64,000 nucleotides of DNA from Lineus longissimus. Its lineage: Eukaryota > Nemertea > Pilidiophora > Heteronemertea > Lineidae. Of this stretch, positions 24,234 through 35,769 are shown piece by piece. The notes under the pieces were generated by a model, which did no database searches, was not told the origin of the DNA, and worked only from the letters and a program-made list of their open reading frames with translations. The DNA is taken from NCBI RefSeq assembly GCF_910592395.1, contig NC_088323.1, positions 10,961,501-11,025,500 of the forward strand. The letters are read 5' to 3'. The position numbers were made by a program, and so were the translations under genes. How positions within the stretch are numbered: the stretch's first letter is position 1; each line of letters begins with the position of its first letter.

Positions 24234-24580
24234 TACAGTTGAACAACATAATAATGATAATCTTTAGCAGAGTTTGTCCGAATTTATGCGATATCCATCC
24301 CAAATGATGATCCGAAAATTCCGAAAAATCGGCAATGGCGGATTGCCATTCAACAGAATAGCGAATTCAGGCCAGAAACTTTCATCACAATGTGCGTTCA
24401 AAACACCTATGAATGACTCAGAATCACCCAGACTCCACTCATGGGATATACCTCCACTGAAAATAATTGCTGAAACCTCTGTTAACATGTCATGAGTGCT
24501 GAAATCAACTCTTTTAAAGATCGTTTTCGTCTCCCTCAATCACCCCTGTAGTGTAGCTGTAGAAATGTACTGTATAGCAT
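24234..24580 (+). repeat. Dispersed repeat, copy 1
   Basis: Shares TTATGCGATATCCATC, CCTATGAATGACTCA and AATCACCCAG with 54366-54590. Its right part (AATAATTGCTGAAACCTC to GTAGAAATGTAC) is shared with 59578-59700. These look like overlapping fragments of one older element of unknown class; no ends recognised. Confidence 0.7.
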
Positions 24581-24699
24581 CAGAAGTGTATGACTGGTAA
24601 ATGTACCCACAAATGTATACAAATCTGCGCAATTATTATTAAAGGTATTGAATCTATATTCTCAATCATATCAATGTACTTTCTTGATCATTGGCTGTC

Positions 24700-25170
24700 A
24701 CTGATGTAAAGGTTAAGACTGCATTTACTGGTCGCCCCTGCCTAGGCTGGACCATGTTCACTGGACTAGTTTCTCACAACGTACTCTTCAAAGGAATTGG
24801 TGTGAAGGCCCAGACTATCAATGGTTATCCTATGTTGTGACCATGCATCTACTGAGCTGCTTTGTCTCAACCTGCACTTTATAAGGGATTGGATGTAAAG
24901 TTCAGAGGATTTGATGTAAATGTCCAGACTGCCTTTACTGCTTGCCTGGAGGTGGTGACCATGCATTGACTGGACTTGTTTTTCACAACCTCAATTTCAA
25001 AGGAATTGATATAAAGGTCCAGACTGTATTTACTGGCTTTCCCTAGGTTGTGACTATACTGGTTTGTCTCCGGCTGGACTTCAACGGATTTGGTGTAATA
25101 ATTGTCCAGACTGCAGTGAATAGTTGTGACCATGTATCTACTGGGTTGTGACAGTCCAAGGATCACCATT
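24700..25170. repeat. Degenerate minisatellite, about 95-110 bp unit
   Basis: Recurring words are TCCAGACTG, CAAAGGAATTG, TTGTGACCATG and TTTACTGG across at least four diverged units. Confidence 0.7.
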
Positions 25171-25817
25171 GCTACTAGTAAGATTTACCTGCTGTTACAA
25201 CCTTCAAATCGTAATCGTGCTCATTTGATGCATTCATATGTATTCATATGTACAACCAATTGGACTGAGTGCAAGTGAAGCTCTCTGGCCGATAGGCCTC
25301 TAGTATACTTATGGTACCTCAGCGGATTCTTTCTCCTTCTTCTTCGGTAACACTTCATGGACATTTTACAGTCTTTTAAACCCATACAGACCCTTGATTC
25401 AGTGGCCTGTGGTTGGAACCTACATCAAGGTGTAGCAGTTGATGTTGATTTGGTCCGCTGTGTGACGTCATGCCTTGGATACGGGCATGACTTCATGCTC
25501 TGACGGAGCACTGGGGCAAAGTTGCGTGGAACGGTGGGAAAGTGCACCATGAGCGTTTTGCCAGGGGTGGTATGAACGGTTCAGCAGGATTTGCTAATAA
25601 GACACTCGGATACATTATTGATCAAGACGGGTGGCCCTGATAGGTGGGCCGGGGACTGTCAATAGGGAAAATGTTCACATCCTAGAAGTGCGGCTGTGGG
25701 GAGTGAAAGGCCTTGCATCTAGTTGACCTGCAAGTGTTATGCACGTCAGACAGTGTGGGGCCGAATTGGTTGCCTCCATGTGGGTTAAATGATGTGGCAA
25801 TGTATATGTACATTACA
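25171..25817. other. Unassigned, including a HINE-like end
   Basis: At 25284-25305 the sequence GGCCGATAGGCC followed by TCTAGT resembles a HINE 3' hairpin terminus, but no matching start was found. The rest is unassigned. Confidence 0.3.
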
Positions 25818-26375
25818 CTAATCAAGGATGTCGAGTCCCAAAGAAGCTGTAGTGCGCAATCTGTTGATCAATTTTATTTCAATGGTATCTCTGAGTTTGG
25901 CACCTTGTGGCGATTCTGGTTGGGCATTGATGAAAGACAGAATTGATATGGACACATAATCAATGCCTGCGTGGTTTTAGCGGGTGAAATGTTGGCCAAA
26001 AGTGTTATCTTTGTTGCCCTTGTAAAAATGTTTTAAAAATTTGTCCACGAAACTGAGCTTGGTTTGACCAACGTATTGTTTGCTGCATCTTGTACATGTA
26101 ATGCAGTATGTGTACTTGTTGCATTTTCATGTGATGTGTTTCATGGCCGTGTATGTGCCCGTTGTTGTTATACTGTACTGCCAATCTTCCCTGTGAGGTT
26201 GAGTTTAGGGCAGTAGCGACAAGAGGTGTTGGCTCTGGCGTACACATTGCAGTGGCAAACAGGTTTTTCCAGCAGTTGAGGTTAGAGGTCCCCCTGACTG
26301 TTGTGCGGTGTCAGTAAATTTGGCTCTGGCCAGAATGTCCTGTAGGTCATCGGATCTAGTCTAATAGCTATTCAA
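25818..26375 (-). pseudogene. Penelope-like GIY-YIG endonuclease relic
   Basis: Read on the minus strand, frames with two breaks give DDLQDILARAKF, CRYCPKLNLTGKI, YTYCITCTRCSKQYVGQTKL, FGQHF and IKLINRLRTTASLGLDILD before a TAG at 25818. The Cys-containing linker followed by Y-x(9)-YVGQT is the GIY-YIG nuclease region at the C-terminus of Penelope-like retroelements, which nicks target DNA. One frameshift lies near 26150 and one in-frame TAA near 25980. The upstream reverse transcriptase is absent, so this is a 5'-truncated dead copy. Confidence 0.75.
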
Positions 26376-27371
26376 ATGGCATGTGTATGTCAGTCAGTCA
26401 GTCGGTCAGACGGTCCATCTGTGCAACTTTTTGGTTTTATGCCCAACGTTTTGTCATGAAACTTGGTGATCGAGTGACTCTGGTCGACCTCTGATCAGAA
26501 ACCGGAAATCATTGTGATAAGACCTACATTTAGCTCATCAGGTGGCGTCGACCAAATCTCGATGAATCTCTGTATGTCTGTGACCTGCGGTCAAATCAGT
26601 TTGAAATCAGTTTCTACGTGTTCAGTGATTAATGAAAAAAATGTTTTGTACAAAATAGTTCAAATTTTTATTACGAGATGGCGCTAAAAGCATAAAATAA
26701 AAGCTATAACTGCGACCAATCATTTAGCCAAGTTCAGCCCTTCTTCAAAATGGTGATCATGTTTTGCTAATCATTAGAGGTGAATGGCAACCTACTTTCA
26801 ATCCGCCCAAATCCCACCTTATTGATGCCATTGGTATTATTTTATCCCCTCAGGGTGAAGAAAACATTTTTGAAAAGAGGTAATATTTGTTATCCTTGAG
26901 AAAAGATTCATGCATGTATGTCAAAAAGATGTTTTTCTGAAGCCATCTACGGTATCATTTTCGAATCGATGAAACAGCAGGCGTAATAAATTTCTATTCA
27001 AGGCTTCTACAATAAAAAAATTGCCACGAAATGAATGGATTCCTCTAAAAAATTGGCAAAATTTGAAGGAAAGGATTTAGAATTTCCTATTACTTTATTT
27101 GTGCATTTCATACTTCAAACGCTGTTTTAAATTCATTATTATCTCGCGTCTTTTGTTGACATATCGTAATACACAGGGGATACTCAGTGACATAGCATTA
27201 ACGATTAAGCACTGCTTAAAAATCGGTCTCAATTAATCCTAGCATTGTTTCAACCCCAAAATCAGCCTTAACCAACGAGGGTAGTAATGGAATAATCCTC
27301 ACTGAGTAAAATGTAAAATGTATATTTCTCATTTTTCGAGATATTGGGTTTGATTGAAGCCTCTTGAATGG
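26376..27371. other. Unassigned; possible degenerate family A start
   Basis: At 26355-26430 TAGCTATTCAAATGG followed by a CAGT-rich simple repeat resembles the sequence just inside family A 5' ends. No complete element can be drawn. The rest is AT-rich without features. Confidence 0.35.
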
Positions 27372-27524
27372 TGTATCGCCATTTCGCCTACAATCATTTC
27401 GCCTACAGCCATTTCGTCTACAATCATTTCGCCTATAACCATTTCGCCCACAGCCATTTCGCCTATAACTATTTCGCCTATTACCCATTTCGCCTACTAG
27501 CCATTTCGCCTACTTTTACTGCTA
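27372..27524 (-). repeat. 16-18-bp minisatellite, GGCGAAATGGC type
   Basis: About nine units of CATTTCGCCTA-N(5-7) on the plus strand. The same unit occurs inverted at 33195-33412. Confidence 0.85.
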
Positions 27525-28156
27525 TTTTTAGCTCAGCTGACAAAGTCAGCGGAGCTAGTAGTATAGCTGTTCAAATGGTGTCCGTCCTGCAATCCATCCA
27601 TCTAGGGACCCATCTGTGGACAAAATTGGACATTTCTGACCAGGAAGGCCTAGCCACTTCGTTGACGGTGCTAAATTAGGAGTTGCCCAAGGTGAACTCA
27701 AAAAACGAAAAATCGGCGCGATCCGACCTGTATTAAGAGAATGAGGTCATTTCGCGTTTACTAGGTTTAGATTTCTTTCCCTTTTTACCTCGGTCCACAG
27801 AGCAAATTATATTGTTTTCAAATGTGGCTGAATATTTTTAAATATTTTTTCATTTTTTACTTTTAATGGAATTAATATAGTTTTCACCGCCAGTTGGCGC
27901 TGCAGGCACATTGCCTGAATTTTGGCGATTTCAAATTTGGCGGTGGCTTAACTTTTTTGCAAGCAGTGCCGCTGATTGGCCGATCGATAGAAGAGATGCC
28001 ACCATTTAAAAATGGCGGTAGTCGCTGCTTCAATGAAGGTGAGTGAACTTTCTCATGTTCAATCGGTTGATACTCTTTTAATCAACATGACCATGTACCT
28101 GAAATTTGTTTAGGTACTGAAAAGAGTCTATATAATTCAGATTTATCAATAGTTTT

Positions 28157-28212
28157 TTAGCTCAGCTGACAAGCTGAGCTATTCATATGAGTAAATGGTA
28201 GAATGAATGTCC

Positions 28213-28247
<35 letters not shown>

Positions 28248-29006
28248 CGTTAAACAGGCACGTTTCAAAACTATGGCGGATAGGCGATAGATTTTCCCTA
28301 TAAGCCATTTAGACCCTTCAGGACTCCTGAATAGACCAAGTGTGGGTCCGGCAGGATTAACAGTTTGGCCACCAGGGGGCAAAAAGCCTAAATCACAAAA
28401 CAATTTTTTGGCGCTTTATTCAAGCAGATAGAAGCTTGAAACAAAGTTGAAAAGGACCGCATGCATGTAGGTCTTGAAACTACTAAGAGTAGTTTTGATT
28501 GATACTACCAGTTGGCGTTACTGAGGCAAAATCTGTGTTGACCTAGTTTAAGCTTGATTTGAATTTCCCGCTCTTGTATGACTCTGAAGGTTGTGGGTTC
28601 CAATCCCACTTCGGGTCAATTTTTTTTTTTTTTAATTTTTACTTTTTTCACTTGTAAATACATTTTCTTTACTTTTTTGAATAATTTGGTGGGCGGCCAT
28701 CTTGGTTTTTTTTTCTATTTTAAAGCCTTTGCTGTATCCAGAGTGACATGAATTTTATGGTTGGTGTACAATAAGTCTCCTTTACATGATATCACATGGG
28801 CTTTCTATTTGACCTACTTTTCAAGGTCAGCCTGGCTCAGGCACTTAGATTTGACTAATAAGTGGCATATTTGTCACCATTTAAAAGTCTTTTTACTTTG
28901 GTATGTTTGCCTGATATATTGACAAAACTGAGGTTGAAAGAGATCTATCGGGTACTTTCCATGTTCATATATTTCAGCTGAGCGCCAGGCCCTTGGGCCT
29001 CTTGTT
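28157..29006 (+). mobile_element. Family A HINE-like element, 850 bp, nested
   Basis: T-run then AGCTCAGCTGACAAGCTGAG start, CTGT microsatellite at 28210-28250, and CAGCTGAGC, AGGCCCTTGGGCCT, CTTGTT end. It contains CCACCAGGGGGC at 28369 and a tRNA-like B-box module at 28570-28720 that also occurs in a family B element near 58940. Confidence 0.85.
28570..28640 (+). other. tRNA-like pol III B-box module
   Basis: GTGGGTTCCAATCCCACTTC resembles a tRNA TPC arm/B box (GGTTCNANNCC) and is followed by a run of T. No convincing A box is visible upstream, so it is a SINE- or tRNA-derived fragment rather than a tRNA gene. Confidence 0.45.
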
Positions 29007-30663
29007 ATAATATTCCGGAAATTTTGTGCACAAATCAGCGGAAGTTGGTGCTCGTCTCATGTCATTTTAGAGCGAGAAATTTGTTTCCGTCGATCTCTAC
29101 CACTGAAAAATCGCTTGCATAGCTTAGAATTTTTGTGAAAATAAGTATCTGAACTTGGTTTCAAATAGTCTAGAGAGTTACCTTTGTGGTGATACATATG
29201 GTATGTGATAAATATTTGTGGAATTTGTGAAATTCGGTTTTCAAACGTGCCGATGATGCAAGCGATCTCGCGTGAATTTTGCAAGTCCTGATATGTCGAC
29301 CGGGTGTCAAAAATCACTCGCCTAAATTCAATTCAAAGATCGAAAATGACATCTGAACTTAGTTTAAAATAGCCTACGCAATCATCATTTCGGTGATATA
29401 TAATGCATGCATGTAATAATTGATTAATCTACCTAAAACGCGCAATTAAAACGGCGAAAGATCGTGATAAACACTCTGGTGGCGGTCGCACTAAATAACG
29501 ACCGGTAGGGCCCGGCGTGTGGCGGAGAAAAAAAGGTAGCGCCCGGAGGTTGAAACGGGATTTTTATGCACTTTTAACTGTATATATATGTTGTTTAGAT
29601 GTATTTCTAACAGTTCTGTAACTTTTATGACCAAGCTTGCACCCAAAGTTGGTAAAATTGATGCTTGTTTATGGACTGCGCTAGCGACCGGAGAATTCGC
29701 CGTCGGCCATTTTGGGACGGTCAACAAATCTCGCCATTTACGTTTGTTTACAATTATTTTGAAAGTCACATTAGGCCTATGACATCGTAGTATGAATTCC
29801 ACTGCAGTTTCCTTACGCAGCAATGCTCATGTTTTTGGTTGGCAATCCTGTACTGTCTGTACACTGCGCTGTGCAGGCTTAGAGTATAACTCAACAGGCC
29901 CTCATGATTCATTTGATGGACACCTTATTTGATAGTACCTCATCATTAAGTCCACTAGATCCTGTTCTGTTACATGATAGACAATTTTCAAAATGTAGTA
30001 CACCACTCGCTCACGGCTCACATCATGTGGGCACGGTTGGCTGTTGAGTGTTATGGTTCAGTCTGTGAGACTAATTTAAAGAGGTTACACTTTTATTTTG
30101 AATTGGAAAACAACCCCCAGGACTGACTTTTCACTGAGTGATAAGTGTGCCCTTCGAAGGTTAAGTCTCTTTCTGGATTTGCTTCCATAGATGCCTTGTT
30201 CAGGATATCATCTGACCGATGCCTGATCAAGCACAGACTGTATCCGGTGGTGTACATTTCCCCGTCTATGTCACCCTTTTTTATTCAGTCAGTGTTAATT
30301 TCTCTTCTCTTTTTTTACAGATTAACTGTTGTTGGTTTTTGCAAGAGGAGTCGTTGGCACATTTCAAGTCCAGGAAAGCACTTGCTGTTCCCACATTTAG
30401 AGTAAGGTGTGCTTACTCGTTTTACTGCTTTCCATTCCTGGAGAGCGTTATCAAATATCTGCCGCAAGGCAACAAATATCTGCCGCAAGGCGCTTCAATA
30501 TCTGCCGAAAGGCATCAAATATCTGCCGCACCAATAAAGTTCATTTTGTTAACCAACTCTTTATCTTCTTCGTTGCCTCATAATAACGGTACCGACACAC
30601 AGTTGACCCTTGCCTTCACCTATCCATTTCAGCTGAGCGCCAGGCCCTTGGGCCTCTTGTTGT

Positions 30664-32040
30664 TTTTATGCCCCCCCCCCCGCTAAAGTGGGGGCATTAT
30701 GTTCTTAGGTGGTTTCCGGCCGCGTCCGCCGCACTGAATTCCGGACTATAACTCAAGAACCTCTTGCTCGGCTGACTTGAAATTTTTAGGGGGTGTAGGC
30801 CTAGTGTGTCAAAGGGTCCCTATTGTTTTTTGTCGCGTTCCAAAATCCAATATGGCCGCCAGCCACCATCTTAGATTTTCGCATTCCGCTCGTTTACTAG
30901 AGAACCAGAGGTCCAACAGTCTTCAAACTTTTGTTGTGTGATGGTCAATGGTAGGGGAGGTTCCCTATCGATTTTGGGCCCGAACCGAAATCAAAGATGG
31001 CCGCCAGCCACCATCTTAGATTTTCGCATTCCGCTCGTTAACTAGAGAACCGGAGGTCCAACAGTCTTCAAACTTTTGTGGCGTAATGGTCTATGGTAGA
31101 GGAGGTTCCCTATCGATTTTGGGCCCGACCCGAAGTTAAAGATGGCCGCCAGCCACCATCTTAGATTTTGGCATTCCACTCTTTAACTGGAGAACCGGAG
31201 GTCCAACAGTCTTCAAACTTTTGTGGCGTAATGGTCTATGGTAGGGGAGGTTCCCTATCGATTTTGGGCCCGACCCGAAATCAAAGATGGCCGCCAGCCA
31301 CCATCTTAGATTTTGGCATTCCGCTCGTTAAGTGGAGAACCGGAGGTCCAACAGTCTTCAAACTTTTGTGGTGTAATGGTCTATGGTAGGGGAGGTTCCC
31401 TATCCATTTTGGGCCAGACCCGAAATCAAAGATGGCCACCAGGTCCCCGACTTGGTGATTTGTATTCCGCCCCGTAAATTAAAAACCGAGTGAGTGACAG
31501 ACCTGAAAATTATGTGGTGTTATTACCTAGTGTAGGAGAGGTTCCCTATCGATTTTGGGCCCGATCTGAAATCCAAGATGGCTGCCAGGCCCGACTTGGT
31601 TTTTCGCATTCCGACCTGTAACTCAAGAACCAAGTGAGTGACAGACCTGAAACTTATGTGGTGTGATGAGGTTGTGTAGGGGAGGTTCCCTGTCGATTTT
31701 GGGCCTGACCCAAAATTCAATATGGCTGCCAGCAGCCAACTTAGATTTTGGTATTCCGATTGTTAATTGAAGAACTAGAGGTTTGACACACTTCAAACTT
31801 TTGTGGTGCAATGGTCATTCAGGGGATGCTCTCTATCAATTTTGGGCGTGTTCCAAAATCCAATATGGCTGCCAGCAGCCAACTTAGATTTTGGTATTTC
31901 GATTGTTAACTGAAGAACTAGAGGTTTGACACACTTCAAACTTTTGTGGTGTAATGGTCTTCAGTAGGGGAGTTTCTCTATCGATTTTGGGCGCATTCCA
32001 GAATCCAAAATGGCCTCCAGCCGCCATCTTAGATTTTTGC
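30664..32040 (+). mobile_element. Family D element with 145-bp tandem array
   Basis: Starts TTTTTATGCCCCC with a hairpin (CCCCC-GCTAAAG-GGGGG, closing GCAT). From about 30840 to 32035 it consists of about eight diverged units with a 145-bp period (GATGGCCGCCAGCC near 30996, 31141 and 31286), each with AACAGTCTTCAAACTTTTGT and GGTTCCCTATCGATTTTGGG. A 3' end is not certain; GGGGGCAT at 32719-32726 could be the distal arm. Family D directly abuts the end of the family A copy at 30661. Confidence 0.65.
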
Positions 32041-33194
32041 TGAGATGAGATAAGATAAGAGATGAGATAAATAGCCACGCATGTCTACACGCAATTCCTA
32101 TTCATTGATATCCGAGCATTGGATATTCTTTGACTGACACCAGGAGAAGGGATAAATAGCCTGACAGTTGTTATTCATTAGCATGTAAGCAATGGATATT
32201 CTGTGACTGATTCTAGCAGATTGCACTAGCTACCCGGCAGTGACTAGTCTTTAACTTCCTGAGTACCAGATATTCTGTCACTGATTCCAGGCGATCGCAT
32301 AATTGATGCTGTTCCAGTAACAGCGTCAACACCTTGCCCACTGATCTTCTGTGTAAATTGCTAGCAGGCAATCGCCTTGGAAACGGCAAAAACTTAAAAG
32401 ATCAAGGAGATGACAACGGCGAAAATAGTATAGACCACGCTTCACCTCTGTAGTGAGTAAATGGGAAAACCAACCTCTGCTGTTCACGTGCATGTCTATT
32501 GTCAGACCAACTAGCCCAGTCAACAGCCATATTATTGTGGATGTTATTTGAGAGCCTCCGCAAAATTTCATAAACAGCCACAGAGAAGATATTATCGTAT
32601 TTATGCGCTTATAATCGCACTGCGCTTATATTCGAGGTGCGCTTATAGCCACAATTTCATATTTATAGGCTAAATAACGCGCGCAATGAACATATTAACA
32701 CACCGAACACACCAGAGCGGGGGCATACATTCGCAATTTGCCCCAATTGCGTTATATATTTCTAGTTTTATGAATTGGAAGGAAAGTAGGACTTTCTGGA
32801 TATTTGTATTGAACAGAGGTGGTTTGAGGCGAATTTTTAGCTGGCAGATAGGAGTACGGTCACTATACATTAGCAGAAAATTAGTTAGTTTGCTTATATT
32901 GTGTGACACTCTTTATAGTGATCCAATTAATCCAGTAATTAATCCAGTAACCAAATTAGAGCTTCAACAACAACAGATTAGTGTATGATGATTGGGACTC
33001 TAAAAGGGAAATGGGATACAATCCTCTGCTACAGTAGGCCTACATAGGGCCAAACATATATTTTTGACAGATACCAAATAAATGTGGTGGATTTGCAAAT
33101 CCTCTGCAACAGTAGGTATTTTTTACTGATACTGATATCAATATGTAGGATTTAAAACAAATATATTCAGAATTATGTGAAATGGCATTTTCTG
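32041..33194. other. Unassigned; possible rest of family D element
   Basis: At 32100-32290 short diverged repeats containing GGATATTCTGTGACTGA occur. GGGGGCAT at about 32719 is the reverse complement of the family D 5' arm. No coding exon is supported. Confidence 0.35.
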
Positions 33195-33412
33195 TATGTA
33201 GGCGAAATGGCGAGTAGGCGAAATGGCTGGTAGGCGAAATGGCAGGTAGGCGAAATGGCAAGTAGGTGAAATGAGAAATAGGCAAAATGGCAGGTAGGCA
33301 AAATGGCTGTAGGCAAAATGGCTGTAGGCAAAATGACTGTAGGCAAAATGGCATTTTTTGGTAGGCGAAATGGCTGTAGGCGAAATGATTGTAGGCGAAA
33401 TGGCGATAAACC
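33195..33412 (+). repeat. Minisatellite of TAGGCGAAATGGC units
   Basis: About 14 units of GTAGGCGAAATGGC and variants (some with CAAAATGG). Reverse orientation of the array at 27372-27524. Confidence 0.85.
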
Positions 33413-33539
33413 GAATGTCTCTCAGATCAATTCCAGACAGTGCTGAGCACAGCTAAACCGTGTGTAGAAAGTAATGTATGCAAACGGCATAGGTCGTTCA
33501 ACGTTACTGGTGCCTGATTTACCCAAACGACCTATGCAG

Positions 33540-33665
33540 TTCAACAGTCTCAAAGAATTAAGAATCAGATCGGACCGAAATTCATTGTCAGAGGTCACCT
33601 GTCCTGGGGGTCCTGTGTGCAAAGTTTCAAATTCATAGCTATAGCAGTTAAGAAATGTGCCACTG
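33540..33665 (-). mobile_element. Family B fragment
   Basis: Minus-strand remnant of the family B module: GGCACATTTCTTAACTGC, the GTGACCTCTG word and GGTCCGATCTGATTC equivalents are present. No ends. Confidence 0.55.
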
Positions 33666-33977
33666 TTTTTGAAATAGGATACAGATAACGATGACGATGA
33701 CAGACACAGAAGTGAGCCAAAAAACTGGAATAGGTAGCTCCAAAGTGAACTGTACTGTATTCATCCATCCTCCTCCTTTTAGATAGAATAAAGCTTGATT
33801 AGTTAATATCATGGCATTTATTTTTTCCATAGGATCTTTTTCAGCACCCACAGGTACCCCTGCAGGGCACCTACCCCCGCAGGGCACCTTTTTTGAAACA
33901 AATAAAAAATATAACTACCTATAGGGCAGAGACATGTATTCATCGACGACCGGAAGTGTGGCACAGTCACATAGAGC

Positions 33978-34741
33978 TCATTGGCAACATTCAAACGCCA
34001 GTCTTATCTCATTCCGAATAGTAGAGTAGTAACTTCTATTTGACATCTTGCCTCCCCTTATAGTTTTTGTAAGTGTATGACAAAAACTCATTCCCGAATT
34101 ATCGTCCAAGCGCTTCACTTCCTGAGTGGGAATGGATGAGAGATCTGATGCCCTATCACCAGCAAAAAACTGGATTTTTAGGAATGCCTGATCTCTCATC
34201 AACACAAATCTTTGTCTAGGAGAGAGATCTGGCCTGCTCAACTGATTATCAATGTATTTGAATATACGTCGGAGTTTCTCAACAAATACTGGTTTCGCCT
34301 GTTTTGGAATTACATGAGATTTAGCCTGTTCATAGGAAACCGGCTTACTATAGTTTTTTATAATTGGGGAACATGCTGGATTACCACTATTCCTTTTGAC
34401 ATCCCATACTCGCCCTCTTCCTGCTTGGTTAAAATATCCACTAATTTCTGAATCATGTTATTTACTGTAGTAGCAGCTAATCGCATTGGACATGAACATT
34501 CTAGAGCTAACTTATCACCTAAATATGGACAGGAAATCTTATGCACTTTCGTTTTCCCAAACGAGTCTTTCCAAACCAAATATCGAAGAAGATCTCCAGG
34601 ATCACATGATGATATTTGACGGACGATGAAGTAACTGACAGTAAAATCCTTCCAAACTGTTTTGTATATTATCCTGCCACTTCTTCTTATCCGAATTATT
34701 CCACACATCATTGAGATACGATATTCTGGAGTCAATAGCAT
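33978..34741 (-). pseudogene. Tyrosine recombinase, broken
   Basis: The first part (34741-34358) carries LLRYLVWKDSFGKTKVH, a C-S-C-P-x-RLA block and the core-binding segment. The second (34241-33978) carries RDQAFLKIQFFAGDRASDL with the first catalytic Arg, then SIPTQEVKR. Between them the frame is lost. The C-terminal HxxR and nucleophilic Tyr are not found, so the enzyme is truncated. Similar recombinases occur in DIRS/Ngaro retroelements and Cryptons; the linked RT favours the former. Confidence 0.7.
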
Positions 34742-34800
34742 CTATGTCTACCCTGGGATCCTTTCCATTCCTGGTCTGCTGGAAAACAGAAAAATACCCT

Positions 34801-35742
34801 TTACTTAAAACACAACCTATGAGCAATCCATGGCACACAAAGGCCTCCTTTATCAAGGACAAAACCCTTCTTTGATGGTATCTTAACAATATCACGCTGA
34901 TTGCGTCTTCCTAAACACACAGACTGTCTCGAGTATAACGACAACGTTGGCTGCCATACTGAATTTGCTGCCATCATTGGTACAACCATAGTACAATACT
35001 TGACATCACTCTGAACTAAAAAGTTCAATACTGGAAAAACCATGGTCCGTGGCGGGAACACATACGGGTTCTGTTCATCTGCAATACTCTGGGCAAATAC
35101 GTTCACACCTGAACTTTTCGGGCTAGGTGCAGGAGTAGAGTGCCTACTCGTCATAGTATTACTGTCTAGCGCCATTAGATCCACCGTATGGGGGCCAAAG
35201 TGTGCTTCAACCACAGACCACGACTCCTCGGACAACATCATATCTGACCTACTCAATGACCGTGACGGGCTATCTGCCGGATTCTGCTTGGATGGGATAT
35301 GAAAAAGGGCCAGATCAACATTCAACGAAAAAACCACTGTGAAAATCTGCTTTATCAAATCATTCAACGCCTGATCCTTGCCACCTTGATTTTTCCAGGT
35401 ATCAACCAATATCATGCTGTCAGTTAATACATCCACCCTACTATTCTCAATCTGAGATGTGACGGACTGTAATGAACGTAAAAGTGCCTCAGTTTCCTTC
35501 AAATGTATTGCCCTCTGATCATTGGTATCCCAGAAATCAGAGAACTGATGGCCAGTTTGTTCCCCCGACAATACCACGGCGCCATACTTGTACACTGAAG
35601 CATCAGTGGCAAGGATAAGCTGTTTGTGAGACTCTTTCCTCCACGACATGTAGCCATCCCATTCATCTAGTAATTCCCAGTGTTTGATTTCTGCGATTAG
35701 CTTGGGGTACATTGTAATTTTGTTATTCCTACTTGTACACAA
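34801..35742 (-). CDS. DIRS-type RNase H and C-terminal domain
   Basis: Degrades RNA of the RNA/DNA hybrid during reverse transcription. Visible motifs are ATDASVYKYGAVV, the KETEALLRSL helix with the catalytic Glu, VLTDSMILVDTW and IPSKQNPADSPSR. The following region HFGPHTVDLMALDSN with SSGVNVFAQ is the block usually found after RNase H in DIRS-like elements. It lies in the same frame as the RT, separated only by a TAA at 35770-35772. Confidence 0.8.
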   Translation of the reverse strand: MCTSRNNKITMYPKLIAEIKHWELLDEWDGYMSWRKESHKQLILATDASVYKYGAVVLSGEQTGHQFSDFWDTNDQRAIHLKETEALLRSLQSVTSQIENSRVDVLTDSMILVDTWKNQGGKDQALNDLIKQIFTVVFSLNVDLALFHIPSKQNPADSPSRSLSRSDMMLSEESWSVVEAHFGPHTVDLMALDSNTMTSRHSTPAPSPKSSGVNVFAQSIADEQNPYVFPPRTMVFPVLNFLVQSDVKYCTMVVPMMAANSVWQPTLSLYSRQSVCLGRRNQRDIVKIPSKKGFVLDKGGLCVPWIAHRLCFK

Positions 35743-35769
35743 TGAAATAGCTCTCGCTACTTCCCTAGC

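Larger units (their letters stand above)
27528..30661 (+). mobile_element. Family A HINE-like element with nested copy
   Basis: Starts TTTTTAGCTCAGCTGAC with a GCTGAC/GTCAGC hairpin. Its body at 27640-27920 matches 49400-49660 of another copy. I pair it with the terminus at 30630-30661 (CAGCTGAGC, AGGCCCTTGGGCCT, CTTGTT). A second complete copy (28157-29006) lies inside it, which explains the two starts followed by two ends. The span 29007-30630 is assigned by this logic, not by direct alignment. Coding capacity is not seen. Confidence 0.65.

Noticed and set aside
27372-27524. Histidine/phenylalanine-rich and arginine/asparagine-rich repeat proteins
   Set aside because: They are frames through the CATTTCGCC minisatellite, not genes.
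28570-28640. tRNA gene
   Set aside because: Only a B-box-like stem is present; no A box, acceptor stem or anticodon arm can be drawn.
32719-32727. Definite 3' end of the family D element
   Set aside because: GGGGGCAT matches the 5' arm but no terminal hairpin follows; kept only as a possibility.
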